Source: an uncultured Bacteroidales bacterium (GTDB lineage: Bacteria; Bacteroidota; Bacteroidia; Bacteroidales; F082). From it: a DNA stretch of 64,000 nt. The stretch spans positions 1 to 64,000 of the forward strand of contig CAJOIH010000001.1 of NCBI GenBank assembly GCA_905234455.1, read 5' to 3'. Made by a program: the position numbers and the translations under genes. Numbering within the stretch: position 1 is the first letter of the stretch; every line of letters begins with the position of its first letter. Shown piece by piece: positions 39,404 through 49,264 of the stretch. Under the pieces are notes generated by a model. That model was not told where the DNA came from. It made no database searches and saw only the letters and a program-made list of their open reading frames with translations.

Positions 39404-40327
39404 ATGAAGGATTCTTTTCTTATACGGGGGCTAAAAAAAGTAAAAAAGAGGATTCGTTTAGCCAAACTGTTTGAGTCGAAAAGGACCAACAATGAAGTTC
39501 TGGTGATTGACCTTCCGCGAAACAAGAAAGGGGGAAGCAAATCTCTTGATGTCTTGTACCCTTACTTATGGTTCGCTGAGAATTGCCAGTATTTCTCTCA
39601 GAAAATCGTTTTTTTCGGTGTTGGTTTTTCCTTTTTAAATGGATTCCAAAGAAAAGCCTTTTATAGTCCGCTAAATCCGTATGCGGTTTTTGAACTCCGT
39701 AACACTTTTGATAGTTATTTTGAAGTCATCCAGCCTTCAGAAAGGGCGCTGATCCGCAAGTCCATCAAGAATGGCTTTACTTGTAGGGAAATACAGTATG
39801 ATGACTTTCTTGAAGAAATAAGAGAGATCAATACCTCGAAGACCTCAAGAGGGGGACGTCCTATGAGTGAAGACTATGTGCATCCGAGGAAGAGGGATGC
39901 TGTCGTTAAACCTTATAATTCCCAAATATTCACGTACGGTATCTTTTCTCCTGAAGATAAACTGGTGGCCTATTACATGTTTGAATTGATCACCAACTTT
40001 TTCCATACTGCAAAAGGAATTGGACATAAGGATTATTTGAGTTATGGCGTGATGAATCATTTATTCGCGTATAGCGTCAGCGAACTCACCAAACTTCAAT
40101 TGGCCCGTTGGGTTGTCTATGGTGTCGCTACCCATGATCCAAACGATGGGTTGTCGAGGTTTAAGAGGAATGTGGGATGTTCAGAGAAATACCTGATGCT
40201 GAAAGGGAAACGAAAAGCATTTGATCGGGTGAATTGTCTTTCCAAGAATTATGTGTTACATGGTGATACGGCTCTGAATTTTGTAACTGATTATGAGAGC
40301 CCCACGTCTATCCAACAGTCAGTATGA
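39404..40327 (+). CDS. Uncharacterised polysaccharide-locus protein, possibly GNAT/FemAB-like
   Basis: Y/F-rich fold pattern with YYMFELITNFFHTAKGIGH; no firm family recognised. Confidence 0.4.
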   Translation: MKDSFLIRGLKKVKKRIRLAKLFESKRTNNEVLVIDLPRNKKGGSKSLDVLYPYLWFAENCQYFSQKIVFFGVGFSFLNGFQRKAFYSPLNPYAVFELRNTFDSYFEVIQPSERALIRKSIKNGFTCREIQYDDFLEEIREINTSKTSRGGRPMSEDYVHPRKRDAVVKPYNSQIFTYGIFSPEDKLVAYYMFELITNFFHTAKGIGHKDYLSYGVMNHLFAYSVSELTKLQLARWVVYGVATHDPNDGLSRFKRNVGCSEKYLMLKGKRKAFDRVNCLSKNYVLHGDTALNFVTDYESPTSIQQSV

Positions 40328-41196
40328 TCACGATTGTCATTCCCACCTTCAACAGAGCCGAGATTATCTCCAAGACGCTGGACAGCGTGTTGGCTCAATC
40401 ATTCCAGAACTGGGAATGCCTGGTCGTCGATGACTTTTCGGTCGACGATACGCGAGAAAGAATAGAGACCTTTTGCCAAAAAGACAACCGTTTTCGCTAT
40501 TTGAGAAATGAAAGGAAGAAGGGGGCGCAAGGAGCGAGGAATACGGGCTTGAAACATGCCCGGTTTGATTGGGTGTTGTTTTTTGATTCAGATAACCTCA
40601 TGCATCCCAATCTGCTTGAAACCATGGCTGAAGCCATCACGATGGATCAGGATCGATATGATGTGTTTGCCTGTTTCTCAAATGTCATCGACCTTCAGAC
40701 TGGCAAAATAGTGGATGCCTTCGAATGGCTTAACGAGGGTGACATCCACGAAAAGCTTTTCACCAGAGACACCTATGTGGATTACAATGGGGCCGTGAAC
40801 CGTAAAAGCAAGTTGGTGGAAATCGGAGGCCTTGATGAAGACTGCCCTTCGATGCAGGAATGGGATACCCACATCAGATTGAGTAAAGTGGCCCGTTACC
40901 ACACTATCCCTAAAAGGTTGGTCGATTACTATGTTGGCGGAGAGGACACCATCTCCACGGATACCAAGAGAGAGGTGAAAGGCCGCTTTTTTATTCTGAA
41001 GAAGCATAAAAAGGAATGGCGGAACTACAAGGAAGCCTACATCGCCTTCGTGAAGGAAATACGTTTGTTCATAAGAAAGAACCGAGGCATTTTCTACAAA
41101 GCGGCCGCCACCACCAAACTTGTATGCTGCGCCCCAATGGTCCAATGGACGATGCTTAAAAGAAAAATCAAATCCATAGTTCGTTTTAAATCATGA
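40324..41196 (+). CDS. Glycosyltransferase family 2
   Basis: MITIVIPTFNRAEIISKTLDSVLAQSFQNWECLVVDDFS, FDSDN. Confidence 0.93.
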   Translation: MITIVIPTFNRAEIISKTLDSVLAQSFQNWECLVVDDFSVDDTRERIETFCQKDNRFRYLRNERKKGAQGARNTGLKHARFDWVLFFDSDNLMHPNLLETMAEAITMDQDRYDVFACFSNVIDLQTGKIVDAFEWLNEGDIHEKLFTRDTYVDYNGAVNRKSKLVEIGGLDEDCPSMQEWDTHIRLSKVARYHTIPKRLVDYYVGGEDTISTDTKREVKGRFFILKKHKKEWRNYKEAYIAFVKEIRLFIRKNRGIFYKAAATTKLVCCAPMVQWTMLKRKIKSIVRFKS

Positions 41197-41600
41197 CGAA
41201 ACCTTCGGACAAAATAGTAAAACTACCGAAAATTCTTGATGAAAGGGGGAATCTTTCTTTCCTTGAGAGCGAGCGCCATATTCCTTTCAAAATCATAAGG
41301 GTGCATTGGATTTTCGATGTTCCTGGCGGTGAGGAGCGGGGCGGTTTGGCTTATAAGGAAACCGAGGAATTCGTGATTGCGCTTTCGGGTAGTTTCGATG
41401 TGGTGATCGACGACGGTTCTCATACCGAGAAGATTTCCCTCAACCGCTCGTATCATGGCGTGCTGATCCCTAAAGGGACATGGCGTAGTATTGAAAATTT
41501 CTCTACCAACTCTGTTGCGCTGATTGTGGCATCTACGGAATATGATCCCGATGACGCCATCCGCGACTATCAAACTTTTCTTGCCTATGTTCACCGTTGA
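41193..41600 (+). CDS. FdtA/QdtA-like sugar 3,4-ketoisomerase (cupin), copy 1
   Basis: KILDERGNLSFLESERHIPFKIIRVHWIFDVPGGEERGGLAYKETEEFVIALSGSFDVVIDDG. Confidence 0.88.
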   Translation: MTKPSDKIVKLPKILDERGNLSFLESERHIPFKIIRVHWIFDVPGGEERGGLAYKETEEFVIALSGSFDVVIDDGSHTEKISLNRSYHGVLIPKGTWRSIENFSTNSVALIVASTEYDPDDAIRDYQTFLAYVHR

Positions 41601-42000
41601 CGACTGCCGAATCATCGAACTGGACCGCCATCACAGCCAACGAAAAGGGGATATCTGCGTGGTGGAGAACTGTAAAGAAGTCCCTTTTGAAATCAATAGG
41701 GTTTACTACCTGTACGACGTACCAGGCGGTGTCGATCGAGGCGGTCACGCGCATAAGTCGCTGTATCAACTCATCATGGCAGTGAGCGGGTGCTTCACCG
41801 TGGTTCTCGATGATGGAGGACAACGGAGATCGTTCGTGCTGAACCGCCCCTATAAAGGACTGTACGTGCCTCCCGGCATATGGAGGACACTGGAGGACTT
41901 CTCCTCAGGGTCGGTGTGCTTGGTGCTTGCTTCGGAACGCTATGACGAAGAAGACTATATTCGTGATTTTGGGGATTATTTGGCTTTTAGGAGGGGTTAG
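41587..42000 (+). CDS. FdtA/QdtA-like sugar 3,4-ketoisomerase (cupin), copy 2
   Basis: [74 protein letters not shown]. Confidence 0.9.
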   Translation: MFTVDDCRIIELDRHHSQRKGDICVVENCKEVPFEINRVYYLYDVPGGVDRGGHAHKSLYQLIMAVSGCFTVVLDDGGQRRSFVLNRPYKGLYVPPGIWRTLEDFSSGSVCLVLASERYDEEDYIRDFGDYLAFRRG

Positions 42001-42001
42001 T

Positions 42002-43120
42002 ATGATTAGGTTTTTGGATTTAAAGAAAATCAACGACCTTTATGCCAATGAACTTGCTGAAGCTGTCCATAGGGTGCTCTCCAGCGGATGGTATCTGCAA
42101 GGTGTTGAAAACAAGGAATTTGAGAATAACTACGCCGCATTTATAGGTACCAAGTACTGCGTGGGTGTGGCGAATGGTTTGGATGCGCTGACGTTGATCC
42201 TACGTGCTTACATCGAAATGGGATTTCTCTGGGAAGGCGATGAAGTCCTTGTGCCAGCAAACACTTTTATCGCTTCCGTTTTGGCAATCACTGAAAACAG
42301 GCTGGTCCCGGTTTTTGTAGAGCCCAACAAGGGAACACTGGAAATAGACGACCATCTGATTGAAGAAAAAATCACCGACAGGACGAAGGCGCTGATGCTG
42401 GTCCACCTCTATGGACGTTGCGCCTATACCAAGAATATCAAAGACATCTGTAATCGACATAACTTGATTTTGATCGAAGACAATGCCCAAGCCCATGGAT
42501 GTAGGTATCACAATCAAAGGACCGGGTCGTTGGGGGATGCTGCCGGACATAGTTTCTATCCGGGAAAGAACCTGGGCGCCTTGGGCGATGGGGGTGCGGT
42601 GACTACTGACAATCGGGAACTGGCGGAATGCATCCGTGCATTGGCCAATTACGGATCAAATCAGAAATACTTTTCCCAATACCAAGGTAGGAATTCCCGT
42701 CTCGACGAAGTACAGGCGGCCATGCTGAACGTCAAACTGAAACATCTCGACGAAGATAATCGTAAGCGACAACAAATAGCAGCTATCTACTATGACCATT
42801 TGAAAAATGCCGCCGTGATCCTGCCTGAAAGAATGTGTGACCAAGGGAATGTCTATCATTTGTTCCCCATTTTTACTCCAGAACGAGATGCATTGCAAGC
42901 CTTTTTGCGGGACAAAGGAATCGAAGCCCTGATCCATTATCCAATACCCCCTCACAAGCAACAGTGTTATGTCCGGTTCGGCCATCTCGATTTGCCCGTT
43001 ACGGAACAAATGGCCGCTCAAGAACTCAGTATCCCTATCAGTCCCGTCATGACTTTTGACGAGGCTGAATATGTCACTCAAACAATCAACTCATGGAAAT
43101 CAACCACGGACATCCGTTAG
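42002..43120 (+). CDS. DegT-family aminotransferase, FdtB/QdtB-like
   Basis: [51 protein letters not shown]. Confidence 0.92.
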   Translation: MIRFLDLKKINDLYANELAEAVHRVLSSGWYLQGVENKEFENNYAAFIGTKYCVGVANGLDALTLILRAYIEMGFLWEGDEVLVPANTFIASVLAITENRLVPVFVEPNKGTLEIDDHLIEEKITDRTKALMLVHLYGRCAYTKNIKDICNRHNLILIEDNAQAHGCRYHNQRTGSLGDAAGHSFYPGKNLGALGDGGAVTTDNRELAECIRALANYGSNQKYFSQYQGRNSRLDEVQAAMLNVKLKHLDEDNRKRQQIAAIYYDHLKNAAVILPERMCDQGNVYHLFPIFTPERDALQAFLRDKGIEALIHYPIPPHKQQCYVRFGHLDLPVTEQMAAQELSIPISPVMTFDEAEYVTQTINSWKSTTDIR

Positions 43121-44028
43121 TGTCAGTCGCTGTCATTACCTATAACTCTGCGGAATACATTCTTGAAACATTGGAGAGTGTCAAGGTGCAGACCTATGAC
43201 AATATTGAACTGGTGGTCAGCGACGATTGCTCACAAGACAATACTATTGAGTTGTGCCGACAATGGATTGCAGAGAACCGCTCGAGGTTCGTCGCTGTTC
43301 ATATCGTTCAATCGCCAGTCAACACGGGCCAATCGGGCAACTATAACCGCGCCTTCGATGCCTGCACTGGCGAGTGGATCAAAGAAATTGACGGTGATGA
43401 CAAACTATTGCCCAATTGCATCTCGGATTTTATTGAATACACAGAGAACCATCCCGATGCAAAGTTTGTCTTTGGAAAAATGGATTATATCGGCAATGAA
43501 AAGGTGGTGGAATCGGTCAAAAAATGGTTTGATTATAGCTTCTTCTCCATGACCGTGGAGGAACAGTTGCACCGCCTTCTCTATGAAGGCAACTGCGTGC
43601 CGTCACCTTGCAGTTTTTACAATAGGGAGTATATCAAAGCCATTGGCTTCCGTAATGATGAGAGAATTCCTTATTTGGAAGACCATCCGAAGTGGATCAG
43701 CCTTATACGGAAAGGGGTCCGGTTCCATTTGATGGATAAGGTGGTTGCTGCATACCGGGTGGGCAATGGCATTTCAACAGGAGGGAAGCGCAGTGTCGCG
43801 TTTTACAAAACAGGATTGCTGTTCGATTACTATTACCGTTTTCCGGCATGGTGCGCAGATGACACCGAGGCTGCTGTCAATAGGATGGTGAACGCCCAAG
43901 TGGAACTCTATGAACGCCAGCTGCAACTCGAGGGGGAAATAAAGCGTTTGCGCGGAACCAAGGCATATCGACTAGGCAAAACGATTCTAAAACCGTTTTC
44001 TTTCTTGAAAAAGATTGTCCAATCATGA
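43093..44028 (+). CDS. Glycosyltransferase family 2
   Basis: [48 protein letters not shown]. Confidence 0.93.
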   Translation: MEINHGHPLVSVAVITYNSAEYILETLESVKVQTYDNIELVVSDDCSQDNTIELCRQWIAENRSRFVAVHIVQSPVNTGQSGNYNRAFDACTGEWIKEIDGDDKLLPNCISDFIEYTENHPDAKFVFGKMDYIGNEKVVESVKKWFDYSFFSMTVEEQLHRLLYEGNCVPSPCSFYNREYIKAIGFRNDERIPYLEDHPKWISLIRKGVRFHLMDKVVAAYRVGNGISTGGKRSVAFYKTGLLFDYYYRFPAWCADDTEAAVNRMVNAQVELYERQLQLEGEIKRLRGTKAYRLGKTILKPFSFLKKIVQS

Positions 44029-44927
44029 AAAGCATAGTTGTCATAGTAACCTATAACGGAAAACAATGGTACGACCATTGCCTCGGGAGCCTTCGGCAAT
44101 CGTTGGCTTCGGTGGAAGTCGTTGTGGTTGACAATGCTTCCAGCGATGGCTCAAGTGAGTATATCAGCCAGCATTTTCCAGAGGTGGTCGTTCTTGAACA
44201 AAAGGAAAACATCGGGTTTGGTCGAGCCAACAACATTGGCATCAAATACGCCCTCGATCACGGCGCCGACTATGTTTTCTTGTTGAATCAGGATGCATGG
44301 GTTGAACCAGAAACCATCTCGCAATTAATCAGCATTGCTCAGGCCCATCCCGAATACGGCATCTTGAGTCCCGTTCATCTGAATGCCGAAAAAAGCAACA
44401 TCGAACATCTGCTGTTACATCGACTCGACGATTTCCGGACCACGGATCCCGCTCTCTTCAACGATTTGTTTTTCGGCCGCCTAAAGGAGGTTTACGACAC
44501 CAAATATGTGAACGCCGCCGCATGGCTGCTCCCCAAGAAAACCATCGAAACGGTGGGCGGCTTCGACCCCTTGTTCTTCGTCTACGGCGAGGACGACAAC
44601 TACATCAACCGTGTGCTATACCATGGAATGAAAATCGGAATCTGCCCGACCCTAAGGATGGTCCACGATAACGAGCGTCCCCGCCCGCTATACGACAACC
44701 GCAAGCATGAGGTGCTGATGATGATCGATTACACCGATGTCAACCAAACGCACCACATCAAGCAGGATATGCGTCAACATTGGTTCAAGACGATTACGAG
44801 TTTCCTGAAAGGAAGGGGCAAGGTTGCCAAAAACCATTATGCCGACTACCTGTGGCTAAAGAATCATAGGCAAGCCATCGAAAATAGTGTGGCCATGAAC
44901 AAGAAACCGGGTTTAAACTGGCTATGA
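44025..44927 (+). CDS. Glycosyltransferase family 2
   Basis: VVIVTYNGKQWYDHCLGSL, VVVDNASSDGSSEYI, NIGFGRANNIGI, NQDAW. Confidence 0.94.
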   Translation: MKSIVVIVTYNGKQWYDHCLGSLRQSLASVEVVVVDNASSDGSSEYISQHFPEVVVLEQKENIGFGRANNIGIKYALDHGADYVFLLNQDAWVEPETISQLISIAQAHPEYGILSPVHLNAEKSNIEHLLLHRLDDFRTTDPALFNDLFFGRLKEVYDTKYVNAAAWLLPKKTIETVGGFDPLFFVYGEDDNYINRVLYHGMKIGICPTLRMVHDNERPRPLYDNRKHEVLMMIDYTDVNQTHHIKQDMRQHWFKTITSFLKGRGKVAKNHYADYLWLKNHRQAIENSVAMNKKPGLNWL

Positions 44928-44928
44928 C

Positions 44929-45756
44929 ATGTCGCTGAAACGCAAGACATACAACCTCTTTCACCCCAAGGTCGGCGAGATCTGGTGCCTTCATCGGGTG
45001 CTTCCTGAAAGGAGTCCCTTCAATAGCAACCGCGAATTGGAGGTTACTCCTGATTATCTGGAAAGCCTTATTGGGGAAAAACAGGAGCAGGGCTTCCGAT
45101 TCGTCGATTTGGCCACTTTCATGGATGCAGCCCATGGCGTTAAAAGGGGACGTCAACTGATCAACATATCATTCGATGATGGTTTTACCGACGTGTTCCA
45201 CCATGCCTATCCGGTGTTGAAGCAACATCAGATACCTTTCACGCTGTATGTGACTACCGACATGCCAGACGGCAAGGCGGATTTGTGGTGGTATCAACTG
45301 GAACACATGGCAAAAGGTAACGGGGAATGGTTTGAGGAAACCATAAAACGGATTTATGATAGACGAGAGCCTGTCGCCGCTGCCATGCATGAGATCACAT
45401 CCAGTACGCTCGATCCGACTCTTTGCCCGGAATTGTCGCTTACTTGGGGTGAGATTCGTGAAATGGTGTCGGGTGGTCTATGCACCATCGGATCCCACGG
45501 GGTAAGCCACTCGGCGCTCACACTGTGTTCTGAAGAACAGGTTCGTTTCGAGCTTTCGGATTCCAAACGACGGCTGGAAGAGATGTTGGGTGTTGAGGTG
45601 CGCCACTTCTCATATCCGCATAGTTTCTATTCCGATACCACCAACCGGTTGGTTAGGGAGGCGGGCTACGCCACTGCGGTGATAGGTTACGGTGGAGCGA
45701 CACGCAGGAGGCATGGGAACAACTTCTTTTACAGGAAATTCATCGTCCAGCCATGA
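44929..45756 (+). CDS. Polysaccharide deacetylase (NodB-like)
   Basis: NISFDDGFTDVFHHAYPVLKQHQIPFTLYVTTD, IGSHGVSHSAL, HFSYPHS. Confidence 0.9.
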   Translation: MSLKRKTYNLFHPKVGEIWCLHRVLPERSPFNSNRELEVTPDYLESLIGEKQEQGFRFVDLATFMDAAHGVKRGRQLINISFDDGFTDVFHHAYPVLKQHQIPFTLYVTTDMPDGKADLWWYQLEHMAKGNGEWFEETIKRIYDRREPVAAAMHEITSSTLDPTLCPELSLTWGEIREMVSGGLCTIGSHGVSHSALTLCSEEQVRFELSDSKRRLEEMLGVEVRHFSYPHSFYSDTTNRLVREAGYATAVIGYGGATRRRHGNNFFYRKFIVQP

Positions 45757-46868
45757 AAATTTTATTCGTTTCCGCCAACTCCAACCCTTTGGTTCCACCT
45801 GTGAACGGTGACGCCCAACGCACCCGCCTGCTTTACGAAGCCTGCAAGCGGTTTGCTGAGGTTGACGTGGTTTCGTTGGCTGGACAACCATTGCGGACTC
45901 CCCAACACGGAAGGATGAGAAAATGGCTGGCGCTGTTGCCTTTCAGCAAAATCACAGCGCTGTTTCCTGTCGACCCGCATTGGGAAGCCGTGGTCGATGC
46001 TGTCGTTAAAAAAACGGATTACGACTTCATCGTTGCCCGCTATTTCTATCGTGCCCTTTCTTGCGGCCTTTGGAAGTATCGCGACAAGTTAATCGTTGAT
46101 TTTGATGATGAACTGCCGTTCTTTTTCCTCAACCAGCTGGCCCCCGATGCTGCCTTGACCAGGCGTATTCGGTTGAAGTTGGCCGCCCGTAAGGCGAAAC
46201 ACATCACCCGCCGTGCTGTGCAAAAAATGCGAGGGGCGTTCTTTGCCGAAGAGTGCGTCGCAAAAGCCAACGGAGGACGGTTCCTGCCCAATATCCCTTA
46301 TTACGTGGAAGGTTGTGCCGATGCTGACCTACATATCCAAATCAAACGACTGGTGTTTGTGGGACATCTCGATTACCAACCAAACCAAGAAGGATTGTCC
46401 CATTTTTTGGATCGGGTTTACCTCCCACTGAGAGGACGGATAACTGATGTGGAACTTCATGTTGTTGGGCAAATCAAGGATGAGGTGATGCGTCAACGTT
46501 GGCAAGGCTACCCCGGGGTGACGGTAATGGGCTTTGTGGACGACTTGAGACAGGAGTATGCCGAATGTCAGGTGGCGGTAGTGCCCGTATACCATAGTGG
46601 TGCCACCAACATCAAGTTACTGGAGGCCATGGCCATGAATCGTGCCTGCGTCACTACCAAGGAGGCTTTCGCCAAGTTGGGCGACCGTTTTGTCGCAGAC
46701 AGCGACTTGGGCGTGGCAGCCAACGACAATGGCTTTGTTGAGCGTTTAGTGACCTTGCTGACCGATGAACAAGCCAATCACGACATGGCCCATAGGGCAA
46801 AAGCCGTAATGGGCAAGTATTACTCTTTCGATGCCTTCTGCGAGATGGTCAAAACAGCTATTGGTTAA
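45753..46868 (+). CDS. Glycosyltransferase family 4 (GT-B)
   Basis: MKILFVSANSNPLVPPVNGDAQRTRLLYEACKRFAEVDVVSL, VVPVYHSGATNIKLLEAMAMNRACVTTKEA. Confidence 0.88.
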   Translation: MKILFVSANSNPLVPPVNGDAQRTRLLYEACKRFAEVDVVSLAGQPLRTPQHGRMRKWLALLPFSKITALFPVDPHWEAVVDAVVKKTDYDFIVARYFYRALSCGLWKYRDKLIVDFDDELPFFFLNQLAPDAALTRRIRLKLAARKAKHITRRAVQKMRGAFFAEECVAKANGGRFLPNIPYYVEGCADADLHIQIKRLVFVGHLDYQPNQEGLSHFLDRVYLPLRGRITDVELHVVGQIKDEVMRQRWQGYPGVTVMGFVDDLRQEYAECQVAVVPVYHSGATNIKLLEAMAMNRACVTTKEAFAKLGDRFVADSDLGVAANDNGFVERLVTLLTDEQANHDMAHRAKAVMGKYYSFDAFCEMVKTAIG

Positions 46869-46874
46869 GGAATC

Positions 46875-47702
46875 ATGGAAACTCCACTGGTCTCAATCTT
46901 GATTGCCAATTACAATAATGGGCGTTTCATTGCCGAGGCGCTTCGGTCGGCTGTGGGGCAAACTTATCCCTGCCTTGAGCTGGTGGTGGTCGACGATGGA
47001 TCGGACGACAACTCGTTGCAGGTGGTGGAAGCGTTCATGGCCGATCATCCAGGCGTCAACCTCAAGCTGTTCAAAAACACCGACCATCAGGGTTGCGGCA
47101 GGGTGAAGCGGCAATGTGTGGAATGCTCAATAGGGGAGTATTTCTGTTTCCTCGACCCCGATGACGCACTCCTTCCTGATGCTGTGTCGACCTTGATGGA
47201 GGCGTTTCAAGTGCATCCCGACTACGGCATTGCCTATTGCACTCATTACCTCTGCAACGATCAATTGGAACCGCAAGGCGTTTCTGACTATCCGGGTGCG
47301 ATTCCTGAAGGGCAGTCGCATCTGACCTCGACCGGAGGACACATCTCGGCACTGGCCTTGTGCAGCCGACGGGTTTATGATAAGACATCGGGTATCGATG
47401 CCACCTATCAAGTGGCCGAGGACCAGGACCTCTATCTGAAGATGGAAGAGATGGCACCAGTCTGTTACGTCGATCGACCGATGTACTTTTACAGGAAGCA
47501 CGATCATAATGTTTCCTGGGACCAAAGCAAGGCTTTCAATAATTTCTATTGGAAATTCATTTGTGAAAGAGCCGCCTATCGAAGAAGGAGGAAACAGGGA
47601 TTGCCCATCGACAACCTTTCGAGACGTGAGATGGCCGATCGTTCGGTTTCTTTCTATTGGCGTTTGTTCAAAAACCAAATAAAAACCTTAAGGTTGAAAT
47701 GA
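46875..47702 (+). CDS. Glycosyltransferase family 2
   Basis: VSILIANYNNGRFIAEALRSAVGQTYPCLELVVVDDGSDDNS, FLDPDD. Confidence 0.93.
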   Translation: METPLVSILIANYNNGRFIAEALRSAVGQTYPCLELVVVDDGSDDNSLQVVEAFMADHPGVNLKLFKNTDHQGCGRVKRQCVECSIGEYFCFLDPDDALLPDAVSTLMEAFQVHPDYGIAYCTHYLCNDQLEPQGVSDYPGAIPEGQSHLTSTGGHISALALCSRRVYDKTSGIDATYQVAEDQDLYLKMEEMAPVCYVDRPMYFYRKHDHNVSWDQSKAFNNFYWKFICERAAYRRRRKQGLPIDNLSRREMADRSVSFYWRLFKNQIKTLRLK

Positions 47703-48355
47703 ACCCGTTGCGTTTGTTTGGAATTAGTAAATCGATGATTAAAAATTGGAGCCAAATCAGCTATAGGTCTTCGAAAAAGCTCCAAAAAATCGTCAAAACA
47801 GGAAGTCCATTCAATATCTTGGCCTTCAAGGGAACCGTGGTCAGTATCGATCCAACGGCTTCCATCGAGCTGGGCACGGGTAGAGTGATCATTAATGACA
47901 ATTGGAGCAGCGCAGATCCTTTTCCCGCTTTATTGTCGATGAAAGCAAAATCACGCCTGCTGGTTCATGATACCTTCTCCATTTATTCCAATGCGGATAT
48001 TTCAATTCATGAGAATGCAGTTCTTGAGATAGGTAGTGGCTTCGTCAATCACGGGGCGAGAATCCATTGCTTTAAAAACATCAAGATAGGCAATCGAGTG
48101 TATATTGGGGACGATGTGGCGATTCGGGATAGTGACGGTCACGAAATCATTGGATCGGAGAAACCGTCGGCCATGCCCATAGCGATTGGAGATTCCGTCT
48201 GGATAGGAGCCAAAGTGACTATAGTCAAAGGAGTCGCCATAGGCGAAGGCGCAGTTGTGGCCACAGGCGCCGTGGTGACCAAGAATGTACCTCCCCATGC
48301 CATGGTGGCTGGGGTTCCGGCAAGAGTGGTCAAAGAGAATGTGATGTGGCAATGA
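47699..48355 (+). CDS. Left-handed beta-helix acyltransferase (maltose O-acetyltransferase-like)
   Basis: IGNRVYIGDDVAIRDSDGHEIIG, IGDSVWIGAKVTIVKGVAIGEGAVVATGAVVTKNVPPHAMVAGVPAR. Confidence 0.9.
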   Translation: MNPLRLFGISKSMIKNWSQISYRSSKKLQKIVKTGSPFNILAFKGTVVSIDPTASIELGTGRVIINDNWSSADPFPALLSMKAKSRLLVHDTFSIYSNADISIHENAVLEIGSGFVNHGARIHCFKNIKIGNRVYIGDDVAIRDSDGHEIIGSEKPSAMPIAIGDSVWIGAKVTIVKGVAIGEGAVVATGAVVTKNVPPHAMVAGVPARVVKENVMWQ

Positions 48356-49263
48356 TGTTTTCCATTATCATACCGGTCTATAATGTTGAGCAGTATCTCC
48401 GCGATTGTCTCGACAGCGTTCTTCACCAGTCGTTCGCCGACTGGGAGGCCATCTGTGTCGACGACGGTTCCACCGATACCTCTGCTGCTATTTTGGATGA
48501 AATAGCCGCCATCGACCCACGTGTTATTGTGGTTACCCAATCGAATGGCGGACTCTCTTCGGCTCGGAATGCTGGGCTGGAGGTCGCCAAGGGTGATTAT
48601 CTGTTGTTTTTGGATAGCGATGACTGGCTGGAGCCAGAGGCTCTAAAAACACTGTCGGATCATTTGGATGGCGAGGATATGCTCTGCTTCTCGGGTAGGC
48701 GTTTCGTTGAGGCGACAAGGACCTTCAATCCCCCCGATCCGCTGACGGAAAAGACCTATGGGTCGGGGATGGAGTATTATACCGAAAACGCGTTGTTGCA
48801 ACGCGACTTCGCTTTCGTATGCGTAGTGTTGCGGGCTTATCGACGGATGTTTCTTTTGGAAAACCATTTGTGTTTCAAAGATGGTGTTTTCCATGAGGAC
48901 AACCTGTTTACGCCCATGGCATGTTATTATGCACGTACGGTCAAGATATTAAATGAATGTTTATATAATTATAGAGTTCGCTATAACAGTATCACTGCTA
49001 CTAGCGATTTAAGGCATGCGAGTGATTTGATGGGGATCGCCAATGAGTTGGCCTCATTTTTCATCTCCAAGCAGGGCTTCGACAAGACCGTGGTCTATCG
49101 AGCCATTACACATCATTATCAGGTGGCTTTCGAGAGGGCCGCGAAAAAAGAAGAAAGAAAAGAACTGTCACGGCTATGTGATTGGCAACTGTATTGCCAG
49201 GTGAGCCGGACCAAGTTGAGACATCAAATGAACCATTTAATAAATAGAATCAAATGTTATTAA
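48352..49263 (+). CDS. Glycosyltransferase family 2
   Basis: FSIIIPVYNVEQYLRDCLDSVLHQSFADWEAICVDDGSTDTS, FLDSDDW. Confidence 0.94.
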   Translation: MMFSIIIPVYNVEQYLRDCLDSVLHQSFADWEAICVDDGSTDTSAAILDEIAAIDPRVIVVTQSNGGLSSARNAGLEVAKGDYLLFLDSDDWLEPEALKTLSDHLDGEDMLCFSGRRFVEATRTFNPPDPLTEKTYGSGMEYYTENALLQRDFAFVCVVLRAYRRMFLLENHLCFKDGVFHEDNLFTPMACYYARTVKILNECLYNYRVRYNSITATSDLRHASDLMGIANELASFFISKQGFDKTVVYRAITHHYQVAFERAAKKEERKELSRLCDWQLYCQVSRTKLRHQMNHLINRIKCY

Positions 49264-49264
49264 A

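Noticed and set aside
41987-42001. TTAGGAG GGGTTAG just before the fdtB-like ATG as another heptad array
   Set aside because: Only one clear unit; equally explained as a purine-rich Shine-Dalgarno-like stretch and the end of the upstream ORF
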